From Campylobacter lari subsp. concheus (GTDB lineage: Bacteria; Campylobacterota; Campylobacteria; Campylobacterales; Campylobacteraceae): a DNA stretch of 64,000 nucleotides. How positions within the stretch are numbered: position 1 is the stretch's first letter; each line of letters begins with the position of its first letter. The DNA lies in NCBI RefSeq assembly GCF_008245025.1, contig NZ_CP043426.1, positions 434,001 through 498,000 of the forward strand. Reading direction: 5' to 3'. A program made the translations under genes and the position numbers. Of the stretch, positions 1-11,158 are shown piece by piece. The notes beneath the pieces were generated by a model. The model made no database searches, had not been told where the DNA came from, and saw nothing but the letters and a program-made list of their open reading frames with translations.

Positions 1-22
1 CTCAAGTCTTTTTTGACTTGAG
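1..22. repeat. Perfect 8-bp inverted repeat at window edge
   Basis: CTCAAGTC and GACTTGAG flank six T residues, just upstream of modB. It may be a hairpin between modB and the preceding gene, or part of the 3' end of that gene, which lies outside the window. One reading frame runs from the edge to a stop at 30-32, only two bases before the modB start, so an upstream mod-operon gene may end there; the fragment is too short to identify. Confidence 0.4.
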
Positions 23-34
23 AAAGTTTTAATA

Positions 35-706
35 ATGATGCAATTATTATTAAGTATAGATTGGACACCTTTTTTAGTTTCCATAAAACTTTCTATTATT
101 ACTTGTGTAATTTTGTTTTGCTTTTGTGTTCCTCTTGCTTGGGTTTTTACTTTTAAGCAATTTAGAGCAAAAAAAATTCTAGAAACTATAATAACCTTAC
201 CTTTAGTTTTACCACCATCTGTTGTTGGTTTTTACTTATTGATTCTATTTTCAAAATACTCTTTTTTTGGAGAATTTTTAGAAAAACACTTTAATATCAC
301 CTTAGCTTTTACCTTTGAAGGTTTGGTGATAGCAAGTTGTATTTATTCTTTACCTTTTATGTTTAATCCTTTATATAATGCAATGTCTATGATTTCTAAA
401 AATATTATAGAGGCTAGTTTTTCTTTGGGAAAAAATTCTTTCACTACACTTTTAAAAGTAATCTTACCTAGTATCAAACCATCTATACTCAGTGCTTTGG
501 TAATAAGTTTTGCACATACTATGGGTGAGTTTGGTATAGTCTTAATGATAGGTGGTTCTTTAAGTGGAGAAACAAAAGTAGCTAGTATTGCTATATATGA
601 AAGTATGGAAAATTTAGATTTTGTCACAGCCCATATTTATAGTCTCATACTTTTAATTTTTAGTTTTATTGTTTTATTAAGTGTGAATTTATTAAAAAAT
701 AAATAA
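35..706 (+). CDS. modB: Molybdate ABC transporter permease ModB
   Basis: Inner-membrane channel subunit of the molybdate importer, which passes molybdate from the periplasmic binding protein ModA into the cytoplasm. The 223-residue protein is hydrophobic with five or six membrane segments and carries the permease EAA loop around residues 126-150 (EASFSLG, then a hydrophobic stretch), where the ATPase docks. Length fits the family. Two adjacent ATG codons could both start it. The ATPase gene modC, which follows modB in C. jejuni, is not found downstream here; a HTH regulator and accessory genes come instead. An AT-only hairpin lies just after the stop (715-736) but lacks a T tract. Confidence 0.9.
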   Translation: MMQLLLSIDWTPFLVSIKLSIITCVILFCFCVPLAWVFTFKQFRAKKILETIITLPLVLPPSVVGFYLLILFSKYSFFGEFLEKHFNITLAFTFEGLVIASCIYSLPFMFNPLYNAMSMISKNIIEASFSLGKNSFTTLLKVILPSIKPSILSALVISFAHTMGEFGIVLMIGGSLSGETKVASIAIYESMENLDFVTAHIYSLILLIFSFIVLLSVNLLKNK

Positions 707-750
707 CAAAGACTTATTTTATTGTGTAATAAAATATATATAATTAAGAA

Positions 751-765
751 TTTCAATCATTGAAA
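751..765. promoter_or_regulatory. Palindrome TTTCAAT-C-ATTGAAA
   Basis: Perfect 7+7 inverted repeat just past the 3' end of the HTH regulator gene. Its half-site, ATTGAA/TTCAAT, is the same word that recurs three times in the divergent promoter region 1059-1134, so it may be another binding site for that regulator. This is inference from word repetition only. Confidence 0.3.
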
Positions 766-792
766 ATAAATTATGTTAATAATTATAAGTGT

Positions 793-999
793 CTATTTAA
801 ATTTTTCTATTTCTTCTAAAATTTCGTTTTCAATGTTCAGTAAATCTTCATATGTTTTTTTATGATATTCTAAAAGACTATCATATTTAAAACCAAGCAT
901 TACTATGCGATATAAATTTGGTTTATATTTTCTCCAATTATATAAAGTACTAACATCAATATCTAATTCATATGCCATATCTCGCTTTGTTTTCTTCAA
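793..999 (-). CDS. Small helix-turn-helix DNA-binding protein
   Basis: A 68-residue protein with a HTH of the kind seen in small phage-like regulators: residues about 7-24 (DMAYELDIDVSTLYNWRK) form the recognition unit, followed by an acidic helical tail. It starts with TTG at 997-999; the start is supported by AAGGA seven bases upstream, while the internal ATG (codon 8) has no such site and would cut into the HTH. It is transcribed divergently from the TM2/lipoprotein block, and the shared intergenic region has repeated TGAA...TTCA palindromes, so it probably controls itself and those genes. Function otherwise unknown. Confidence 0.7.
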   Translation of the reverse strand: MKKTKRDMAYELDIDVSTLYNWRKYKPNLYRIVMLGFKYDSLLEYHKKTYEDLLNIENEILEEIEKFK

Positions 1000-1058
1000 A
1001 CCTATATCCTTAAATTACAATAAATAAATTGTATAAAGTTTTTTCTTTATTAAAAACA

Positions 1059-1134
1059 ATTGAAATATTCAATGAAAAATAATAAAATAATTGAAATATT
1101 AAATATATATTAAGTTATGTTGTGAAATAATTCA
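1059..1134. promoter_or_regulatory. Three TGAA/TTCA inverted-repeat sites (candidate operators)
   Basis: Sites at 1059-1073 (ATTGAA-ATA-TTCAAT, perfect), 1090-1104 (ATTGAAATATTAAAT, imperfect second half) and 1123-1134 (TGAA-ATAA-TTCA, perfect) lie between the divergent regulator and TM2 genes, with the second site about 31 bp from the first and the third about 32 bp further on. That is close to three DNA turns each, which favours cooperative binding on one face. A related palindrome sits at 751-765. Assignment to the adjacent HTH protein is inference. Confidence 0.45.
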
Positions 1135-1171
1135 AAATAAAATTATGAAAATTAAAATAAAAAGGATTAAA

Positions 1172-1669
1172 ATGATTGGTTTAGATTTGTATTATTCAAT
1201 AGAAAGCAAACTTCCAAGAAAATATCATTGGTTTACAAATTGGTACATAAAATTTGAAAAACCCAAAATTTCTAATGAAGAATTAAAACTGAAGTTTGAA
1301 AAACTAAATAATACACAATTAAATGAAGTTGCGTTTAAATTATCAAATACAAAAATTTTAAATCCAACAAAGGTTTTTTGGCTTTATAATTTTATATTTG
1401 GTGCATTAGGTGTTGCTAGATTTGCTATAGGGCATTTTAAAATTGGTTTATTTAGACTTATATTTACAATAATAGCTATCGTTGTTTCATTTTTCTTAAA
1501 TATGAATCCTTATGATCCTTTAATAGGTTTATTATATATATTCTTTTACTATGGAGGTCATGGACTGTGGATAGCTGATTTGTTTATGGTTGGAGTAAGT
1601 CTTAGAAATCAAAATATAGAAAAAATTAATAATATTCTTGATGAAATTTTAGCAAAGGATAATGTGTGA
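1172..1669 (+). CDS. TM2-domain-like membrane protein
   Basis: Protein of 165 residues with a soluble N-terminal half and two or three membrane segments. Around residues 76-95 it has the TM2-domain pattern of small glycines and an aromatic/His turn (GALGVARFAIGHFKIGLFR), and near 130-142 GLWIADLF matches the second TM2 helix. The start at 1172 is chosen because AAGGA precedes it by five bases; an upstream in-frame ATG at 1145 has no ribosome-binding site. Its stop overlaps the GTG start of the next gene, so the two are translationally coupled. TM2 proteins have no single known role. It heads a three-gene accessory unit. Confidence 0.65.
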   Translation: MIGLDLYYSIESKLPRKYHWFTNWYIKFEKPKISNEELKLKFEKLNNTQLNEVAFKLSNTKILNPTKVFWLYNFIFGALGVARFAIGHFKIGLFRLIFTIIAIVVSFFLNMNPYDPLIGLLYIFFYYGGHGLWIADLFMVGVSLRNQNIEKINNILDEILAKDNV

Positions 1670-1977
1670 ATGCTGAAAACATAAAGCCTTTTATGGAAAG
1701 TGAAAAATATCCTTTTGATATTATTTTTAAAGATGATTTATTTGAAGCAGCTATTGGAGAAGCATCAACAAATAAAAATGAAATTTCAATAGGTATTAAA
1801 ACATTAACCAAGAATTTTTCTTATAATAAAAATTCTTGTTATTATATTTTCTCATCTCATTTTGGAATTGAATTCTTAAAAATTTTTATTGGCGAAAATA
1901 ATAAATATAATCATAAAATTTTAAATACTATAGAACAAATAAGGAGTTTTAATGAAAATAATAAAAATATTAATTAG
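1666..1977 (+). CDS. Hypothetical protein, coupled to TM2 gene
   Basis: A 103-residue soluble protein that I do not recognise. It starts at GTG 1666, overlapping the stop of the TM2 gene, with AAAGGA at 1654-1659 as ribosome-binding site. The sequence is mixed alpha/beta with no signal peptide or membrane segment; its N-terminus (about residues 1-50) is acidic and the C-terminus Asn/Lys rich. The 3' end overlaps the start of the following lipoprotein by 26 bases, so the three genes form one tight unit. The overlaps and ribosome-binding sites are the main evidence that it is real. Confidence 0.6.
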   Translation: MNAENIKPFMESEKYPFDIIFKDDLFEAAIGEASTNKNEISIGIKTLTKNFSYNKNSCYYIFSSHFGIEFLKIFIGENNKYNHKILNTIEQIRSFNENNKNIN

Positions 1978-2452
1978 CATAATGTTTGTTTTTTTCTTTA
2001 GTGCTTGTTATGATACAACACCAAAATGTGATGATAAAGTAGCATTAAAACTTTTAGAAGAATTAACTAAGGAAGAATTTGAAAGTATCTATATAGAAAG
2101 TTTAAATCTTACTGGAGTTGGAAATTTTGGTGCAAATACAAATGAATTAGCAAATAAATATAAAGAATATTTGAAAAATGTCAAAGTTGATTTTGTAAAT
2201 TTCAGAACTCAAGAAGAAAATATTAAATATAAATATAAACATTGCCAAGTAGACATTAAGGCAAATTTCCCAAATACACCTGATGGGATAAAAGCACCTT
2301 CTAATTTAGTAAAAAATTTATTAGGACGAGAACTAAAAGATAAATATAAAACTATTGTTAATGGAAATGGTATGGAAGAGTTAAGTTTATATTATAGAGT
2401 ACAGCTTAGCGATGATAACAAGCATGTTAATGTTGAATTGTTAGATTATTGA
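1952..2452 (+). CDS. Putative lipoprotein of unknown function
   Basis: Protein of 166 residues with an N-terminal lipoprotein signal: basic start MKIIK, hydrophobic core and lipobox FSAC with the lipidated Cys at 19. A second Cys at 26 and one near 105 could form a disulfide. The start has AAGGAG six bases upstream. The mature part is Lys/Glu rich and ends in a beta-like segment (YYRVQLSDDNKHVNVELL). It is the last gene of the TM2 block and is followed by a clear terminator. No functional family recognised; location in the envelope is the only safe statement. Confidence 0.7.
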   Translation: MKIIKILISIMFVFFFSACYDTTPKCDDKVALKLLEELTKEEFESIYIESLNLTGVGNFGANTNELANKYKEYLKNVKVDFVNFRTQEENIKYKYKHCQVDIKANFPNTPDGIKAPSNLVKNLLGRELKDKYKTIVNGNGMEELSLYYRVQLSDDNKHVNVELLDY

Positions 2453-2475
2453 TTAATATTTACATGTATATTTAC

Positions 2476-2505
2476 AAGGATTAATAAGTTTTATTAATCC
2501 TTTTT
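2476..2505 (+). terminator. Rho-independent terminator of the TM2/lipoprotein unit
   Basis: Perfect 11-bp stem (AGGATTAATAA / TTATTAATCCT) with a three-base loop, followed by TTTTT, 25 bases after the lipoprotein stop codon. Confidence 0.8.
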
Positions 2506-3060
2506 CAAGCATTTCGTGATTGTTGAATTTTACTCTAAATACTTACAATAAAATACAGCACTTCATCTACATAGGACAAAAATAATTTACACTAAAGGTC
2601 TAATAAGCCTTTAGCTTGCTCTTTTTGTTATTGTGCTACCACACACCATCAACCAACATCCCAATCCTTTTTTTGCTAAACTCTAATACTTATATTATAA
2701 TCCATCCCCTCCAAGCTTTCAATATCAAACCTACTATATATTACATATCATAATACACATTTCTATTCTTTCTCTATTCTTTCTCTATTCTTTCTCTATT
2801 CTTTCTCTATTCTTTCTCTATTCTTTCTCTATTCTTTCTCTATTCTTTCTCTATTCTTTCTCTATTCTTTCTCTATTCTTTCTCTATTCTTTCTCTATTC
2901 TTTCTCTATTCTTTCTCTATTCTTTCTCTATTCTTTCTCTATTCTTTCTCTATTCTTTCTCTATTCTTTCTCTATTCTTTCTCTATTCTTTCTCTATTCT
3001 TTCTCTATTCTTTCTCTATTCTTTCTTCACTCCCCCCCCCCTTTTTTTTTTCTTTTTTTT
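2506..3060. other. Non-coding pyrimidine-rich stretch before rRNA operon 1
   Basis: No convincing gene. Apart from a weak hairpin at 2592-2614 (CTAAAGG/CCTTTAG), the top strand is rich in C and T and poor in G, and contains the 11-bp tandem array (2763-3026) and a C10-T10 homopolymer run (3032-3051). The sequence becomes identical to the region before rRNA operon 2 from the C run onward. Confidence 0.7.
2763..3026. repeat. 11-bp tandem repeat, 24 exact copies
   Basis: The unit CTATTCTTTCT is repeated 24 times without a visible error over 264 bp. It is not in a gene and eleven is not a multiple of three. It sits about 40 bp upstream of the first -10 box of rRNA operon 1 and is absent before operon 2. 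Copy number is likely to vary between cells and strains, and to be unreliable in assemblies. Confidence 0.95.
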
Positions 3061-3063
3061 AAC

Positions 3064-3177
3064 TATAATTTACACACTTGTACTACCATAAATAACAAAT
3101 ATAAACTCATCCTAAAACAAATTTCTTTAAATGTCTAATCTACATTTAATAAAACTTTAAGCTTTTATTGCTATAAT
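3064..3177 (+). promoter_or_regulatory. rRNA operon 1 promoters (two -10 boxes)
   Basis: Extended -10 sequences TATAAT at 3064-3069 and 3172-3177 lie upstream of the 16S gene, both preceded by T-rich DNA, as usual for Campylobacter sigma-70 promoters that lack a clear -35 box. The second, with start expected near 3185, is closer to the mature 16S end. Confidence 0.6.
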
Positions 3178-3213
3178 TTCATTTCCTTTTTAAACGAAAG
3201 GGTTTTAAAAAGA

Positions 3214-3253
3214 TAAGACTTTTTGTCTTAATTTTTTAGTATTTGTTCTTTAA
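3214..3253 (+). promoter_or_regulatory. rRNA leader hairpin with T tract, then boxA
   Basis: TAAGAC-TTTTT-GTCTTA (3214-3230) followed by ATTTTTT looks like a weak intrinsic terminator inside the leader. Downstream, TGTTCTTTAA at 3244-3253 matches the boxA antitermination element that loads the Nus complex. Both are repeated identically in operon 2. Confidence 0.5.
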
Positions 3254-3283
3254 ATTATTAATATTGTTAATCAAATCTTATAG

Positions 3284-4989
<1,706 letters not shown>

Positions 4990-5003
4990 GAAAAGCTAAT
5001 TTT

Positions 5004-5079
5004 GGGGAATTAGCTCAGCTGGGAGAGCGCCTGCTTTGCACGCAGGAGGTCAGCGGTTCGATCCCGCTATTCTCCACCA
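5004..5079 (+). tRNA. tRNA-Ala (TGC), spacer of operon 1
   Basis: A 76-base cloverleaf with anticodon TGC in the loop CTTTGCACG, T-arm GGTTCGATCC and encoded CCA. It lies in the 16S-23S spacer. Confidence 0.97.
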
Positions 5080-5087
5080 TTTATTAA

Positions 5088-5164
5088 GGGCCTATAGCTC
5101 AGCTGGTTAGAGTGCACCCCTGATAAGGGTGAGGTCACAAGTTCAAGTCTTGTTAGGCCCACCA
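5088..5164 (+). tRNA. tRNA-Ile (GAT), spacer of operon 1
   Basis: A 77-base cloverleaf with anticodon GAT (CCTGATAAGG), acceptor GGGCCTA/TAGGCCC and encoded CCA. It follows tRNA-Ala by eight bases, the order usual in Campylobacter and opposite to that in E. coli. Confidence 0.97.
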
Positions 5165-5580
5165 TAAAAAGATTTGTTTATCAATTATATAATAAAGTTT
5201 TAAAACTTAAAGCAAGTATATAACTAATAATAAAGCAGCAATTAAAGTAAAATACTTTATTGTTTATGTTTTTAAATTATTTAAACTCTTTATATATACT
5301 TCCTTTAGGTTTTAAGACCTAAGCTAAATAAATAATAGAATATTTTATATATTAGATTAGTTATTTAATGTTATTTGAATTATCATTGTTAAGAGTCACA
5401 AGCAAGTTTTAATAAAAACAATTTTACAGGACTTGTTAAAGGATAAAACCTAACTATCTTTTCTTTAGCTTTTAGTTAAAGACAAGTTTTAAACTCACAG
5501 CTTAGTGAGACTAATTTGTTTAGTTTTATTAAGTGTTTAAATGCTTTCCGTCTTAAGATAGCAAAGTCTTATCATAAAAA

Positions 5581-8523
<2,943 letters not shown>

Positions 8524-8550
<27 letters not shown>

Positions 8551-8777
8551 TTTTTAATAAAGCTTTGAACGTTTTTATATGAAAACTATATTAGCTTATA
8601 AAATCTTACAAGTAAAGTTTATATTAGAACTTGCTCTTAACATTGTTTTTTAAGTATTCTAAAACAATAAAGTGATTAGTTTAGTAAAATATCTAAATAT
8701 AAGAATAAGATGAAAGCTAAAAATGATTTTAAATCTAGTTTTTATTATGCTATATTAAATAGAATATTTAAATAACA
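8524..8777 (+). other. 23S-5S spacer, operon 1
   Basis: AT-rich transcribed spacer of about 254 bases with no tRNA or gene. It contains the right arm of the 23S stem and differs from operon 2 by one A in an A run at 8731-8733. Confidence 0.7.
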
Positions 8778-8897
8778 ATGTCCGTGATTATACAGATGTG
8801 GAGACGCCTTGCTCCATCCCGAACCAAGAAGCTAAGCACATCGTGGGTGATGATACTACGCCTTACTGGCAGGGGGAAAGTAGCTCATTGCGGACTT
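8778..8897 (+). rRNA. 5S ribosomal RNA, operon 1
   Basis: About 120 bases. The ends pair (GTCCG with CGGAC), and the interior has the standard 5S blocks CTCCATCCCGAACC and GAAGCTAAGC. Position after 23S completes the operon. Confidence 0.9.
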
Positions 8898-8975
8898 GTT
8901 AATTCTACTTATTATTCTTACTTTATATATAATTTAATTCATATTTTTTTATTTTTAAATTTTTATGGTTTTAGA

Positions 8976-9047
8976 TTATATTTCTTATATTTCTTATATT
9001 TCTTATATTTCTTATATTTCTTATATTTCTTATATTTCTTATATTTC
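8976..9047. repeat. 9-bp tandem repeat, 8 copies, after 5S of operon 1
   Basis: Unit TTATATTTC repeated eight times. The same array after operon 2 has 17 copies (60882-61034), so the locus varies in copy number within one genome. Because nine is a multiple of three it gives false long open frames rich in Tyr-Phe-Leu that run out of the 5S gene; these are not genes. Confidence 0.95.
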
Positions 9048-9116
9048 TTTCTTATCGCTCTTAATTATTTATAGTTTTTTTATTTTTAAAGGTTGATAAT
9101 TTTTTAGTGATTTACG

Positions 9117-9134
9117 TTGGAATATTTTTTGCTT
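9117..9134 (+). promoter_or_regulatory. Sigma-54 (RpoN) promoter
   Basis: TTGGAATATTTTTTGCTT has the -24 GG and -12 GC exactly ten bases apart, and matches the Campylobacter RpoN consensus (TTGGAA, six-base spacer, TTGCT). Transcription should start near 9144, giving a short leader before the ribosome-binding site at 9157-9161. Confidence 0.75.
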
Positions 9135-9168
9135 TTTGCAATTTATAAATTTATTCAGGAGCATAAAT

Positions 9169-9633
9169 ATGTTTCGTATAGAGGAAAATCGATTTTTTAA
9201 TCACTCATATGATGTTTTTAGTTCAAAACAAAAAAATGAAAAACAAACTGTGCAATCCCATCAAGAACAAGCATTTTCACTTGAATTAAATTCAAGCATC
9301 CAAGAAGAAAATAGCTTATATGATAGACCTTTAAAGGAATTGTTTCAAGAAGCAAAAGAAGCTTCAGAGAATGCCTTGAAAGAATACAGAGAGGAAATGT
9401 ATTATAATAAAGAGACCGGTAAATATGAGAAAAAATTTACAGAAAGTAATGAAAAATACAAAGAAAAGATAAAAGAGAAAATAGAAGAACAAATTAAAGA
9501 AAATATACAAAATAGTTTGCAAGATAAAATTTCTCATATCAATATTCAATTAAGTCCTAAGCAGTTAATAGCACAAGCACAATTTGAGGAAAAGCAAAAA
9601 GCAACTCTTAAAACATCAGATGTTTTTATGTAA
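9169..9633 (+). CDS. Hypothetical charged helical protein, RpoN-controlled
   Basis: A 154-residue protein with no signal peptide or membrane segment. The N-terminal third is polar; the middle (about residues 55-125) is rich in Glu and Lys with many EK/KE pairs and should be helical or coiled-coil; the last part is Gln rich. The start at 9169 has AGGAG seven bases upstream, better than an in-frame ATG at 9136. It sits behind a sigma-54 promoter, and RpoN in Campylobacter mainly serves flagellar hook, rod and basal-body genes, so a role linked to the flagellum is likely. The family is not recognised. Confidence 0.65.
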   Translation: MFRIEENRFFNHSYDVFSSKQKNEKQTVQSHQEQAFSLELNSSIQEENSLYDRPLKELFQEAKEASENALKEYREEMYYNKETGKYEKKFTESNEKYKEKIKEKIEEQIKENIQNSLQDKISHINIQLSPKQLIAQAQFEEKQKATLKTSDVFM

Positions 9634-9655
9634 TTATTTAAGACAAAGGAGAATT

Positions 9656-10108
9656 ATGAAAAAAATTATTAGTGTTTTAGCATTATCAAGTATAGCTTTA
9701 ATTGGTGGAGATAAATTATTGAATATTTATGAAAGTCCTACTTGTGGATGTTGTGATCTTTGGGCTAATTATATGAAAGATAAAGGCTATAAAGTGCAAA
9801 TACATAAAAGCGAGGATTTTTTAAAAATAAAAGAAAAAATGAATATTCAACCTATGTATCAAAGTTGCCATACCGGTGTGATTGATGGTTATGCCATAGA
9901 AGGACATGTTCCTGAAGATGCAGTTGCTTGGCTTTTGAAAAATAAACCTGAAGATGTTATAGGTATTTCTGCTCCTGGTATGCCTCAAGGAAGTCCTGGG
10001 ATGGAGCAAGGTTATGAAGAAGAGTATCCTGTGGTTTTAATGCTTAAAAATGGAGATTATAAAATTTATGGGATCTATAAAGGACATAATTTAATCACGA
10101 CAAACTAA
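9656..10108 (+). CDS. DUF411 metal-binding protein, exported
   Basis: A 150-residue protein with a short signal peptide (about residues 1-17) and a DUF411 domain. The conserved metal-site residues are visible: CGCC at 30-33, Cys71-His72 and the GHVP motif at 83-86. A Met/Pro/Gly segment (PGMPQGSPGME, 107-117) follows, as in copper-associated members of the family. Start at 9656 has AAAGGAG directly upstream; an in-frame ATG further upstream at 9584 overlaps the previous gene and has no support. It lies between the RpoN-controlled gene and the Fur-controlled iron unit. A periplasmic copper-handling role is a family-based inference. Confidence 0.75.
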   Translation: MKKIISVLALSSIALIGGDKLLNIYESPTCGCCDLWANYMKDKGYKVQIHKSEDFLKIKEKMNIQPMYQSCHTGVIDGYAIEGHVPEDAVAWLLKNKPEDVIGISAPGMPQGSPGMEQGYEEEYPVVLMLKNGDYKIYGIYKGHNLITTN

Positions 10109-10126
10109 GCAATTTTGCTTAGTTTA
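10102..10126. terminator. Bidirectional terminator between DUF411 gene and tonB
   Basis: Perfect stem AAACTAAGCAA / TTGCTTAGTTT followed by TATTTT on the + strand. The stem overlaps the 3' end of the DUF411 gene and ends just inside tonB, so it can serve both convergent units. Confidence 0.7.
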
Positions 10127-10772
10127 TTTTATATATTAATGGTATTCTTATATGAAAAGTTTTTTCATATTGTGGAAAATTCTTGGACGCTATACGTATA
10201 GTTTCTAAGGCACTATCGTTCAATAATTTATATTTTGATGGTTTTAATATTTTTAAGTTTAATAGATTTTTATCTTTAGTCCATGTGAATTCTGCTAAAA
10301 TTTCACCACTCATTCGCATTTTTTTGGCTTGCCTAGGATAGATTAAAGCTTCATCTATAGCTTGTTTGATTTCTTTTAAAAGTTCATTGTTATTAGTTAA
10401 AAATATGCTTTCTTGAGAAGTTATTGGAGTGTTTTTTTCTTGGGTTAAAGTTTTTTGAGGTTTTATTTCTTCATTTAATTGATTTGTTATCTTGATATTA
10501 GCTAAAGTATTTACTTTTTTAGGTTGAATAACAGACTTTTCTTTTGTTTGTTCTAGCTTTTTTACTTTTTCTTGTTTAGGCTGTTTGGTTTTTGCTCTAG
10601 GGGAATCTTGTAAAAATTGTTTTATAGCTATATTAAATTTTTCTTCTTTTGAAGAGTTATGTTGTATATGCAAAAAATTCTTAGTATAAATAAAAACAAA
10701 AAATAAAGGCAAAAAGAGAAATAAAGTGATAAAAAAGGATTGATTTTTATGATTATTTATAAATGTTTTCAT
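10119..10772 (-). CDS. tonB: TonB energy transducer
   Basis: A 217-residue inner-membrane-anchored protein that spans the periplasm and passes proton-motive energy from ExbB/ExbD to outer-membrane receptors. One membrane segment lies near residues 13-30; the linker (about 55-110) is rich in Lys, Pro, Gln and Thr; the C-terminal domain begins at the typical YPRQAKK motif (about 147) and contains the GEILAEF and LNDSALETI strand/helix pattern of TonB. It overlaps the end of exbD by four bases (ATGA), so exbB-exbD-tonB is one operon. Its receptor is encoded divergently. Confidence 0.88.
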   Translation of the reverse strand: MKTFINNHKNQSFFITLFLFLPLFFVFIYTKNFLHIQHNSSKEEKFNIAIKQFLQDSPRAKTKQPKQEKVKKLEQTKEKSVIQPKKVNTLANIKITNQLNEEIKPQKTLTQEKNTPITSQESIFLTNNNELLKEIKQAIDEALIYPRQAKKMRMSGEILAEFTWTKDKNLLNLKILKPSKYKLLNDSALETIRIASKNFPQYEKTFHIRIPLIYKIN

Positions 10773-11158
10773 CTTTTTTGCTCTGTTAAAATTTGAAAAT
10801 TTTCATGATTTTTATTTTTTAAAATATCAATAATTTTTACAAAACTTTCAAATTTTGCTTCTTTATCACTTTTTAACTCTACTAATGTTTTAGAATCTAT
10901 AGTGTTAAATTTTACTTTTATTTCTTCTAGGGAGATTGCTTTTTTATCGATATAAAATTTATTTTCTTTATCAATCAAAATGCTCACTTTGTTTTTGTTT
11001 TCATTTATGGAATTTGAATGTTCACTTTGTGGTAGATTGATTTTGATTTCACCATGCGCGATAAAAGTGGATATGCTTAAAATAATAGCTAGTAAAACAA
11101 GCATTATGTCTATAAAAGGAATGATGTTTAAACCTTCATTTTTTGGTAGTTTAAGCAT
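10769..11158 (-). CDS. exbD: Biopolymer transport protein ExbD
   Basis: A 129-residue protein with one membrane segment near residues 12-32. In it, NIIPFIDIMLVLLAI includes the conserved Asp (in FIDIMLVLL) used for proton conduction. The rest is the periplasmic domain. The start at 11158 has AAGGA five bases upstream; a further in-frame start at 11185 would extend into exbB and lacks a site. It overlaps the end of exbB by eight bases and the start of tonB by four. It forms the ExbB/ExbD motor that drives TonB. Confidence 0.88.
   Translation of the reverse strand: MLKLPKNEGLNIIPFIDIMLVLLAIILSISTFIAHGEIKINLPQSEHSNSINENKNKVSILIDKENKFYIDKKAISLEEIKVKFNTIDSKTLVELKSDKEAKFESFVKIIDILKNKNHENFQILTEQKR

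Noticed and set aside
715..736. Intrinsic terminator after modB
   Set aside because: The stem is made of A and T only, with no T tract after it; in this AT-rich DNA it is not enough.
2763..3026. CRISPR array
   Set aside because: The unit is 11 bp with no spacers; it is a simple tandem repeat.
8778..9074. Open frame running from 5S into a Tyr-Phe-Leu repeat tract
   Set aside because: It begins inside the 5S gene and its length comes only from the 9-bp repeat; the copy after operon 2 has the same false frame with more repeats (60684-61061).
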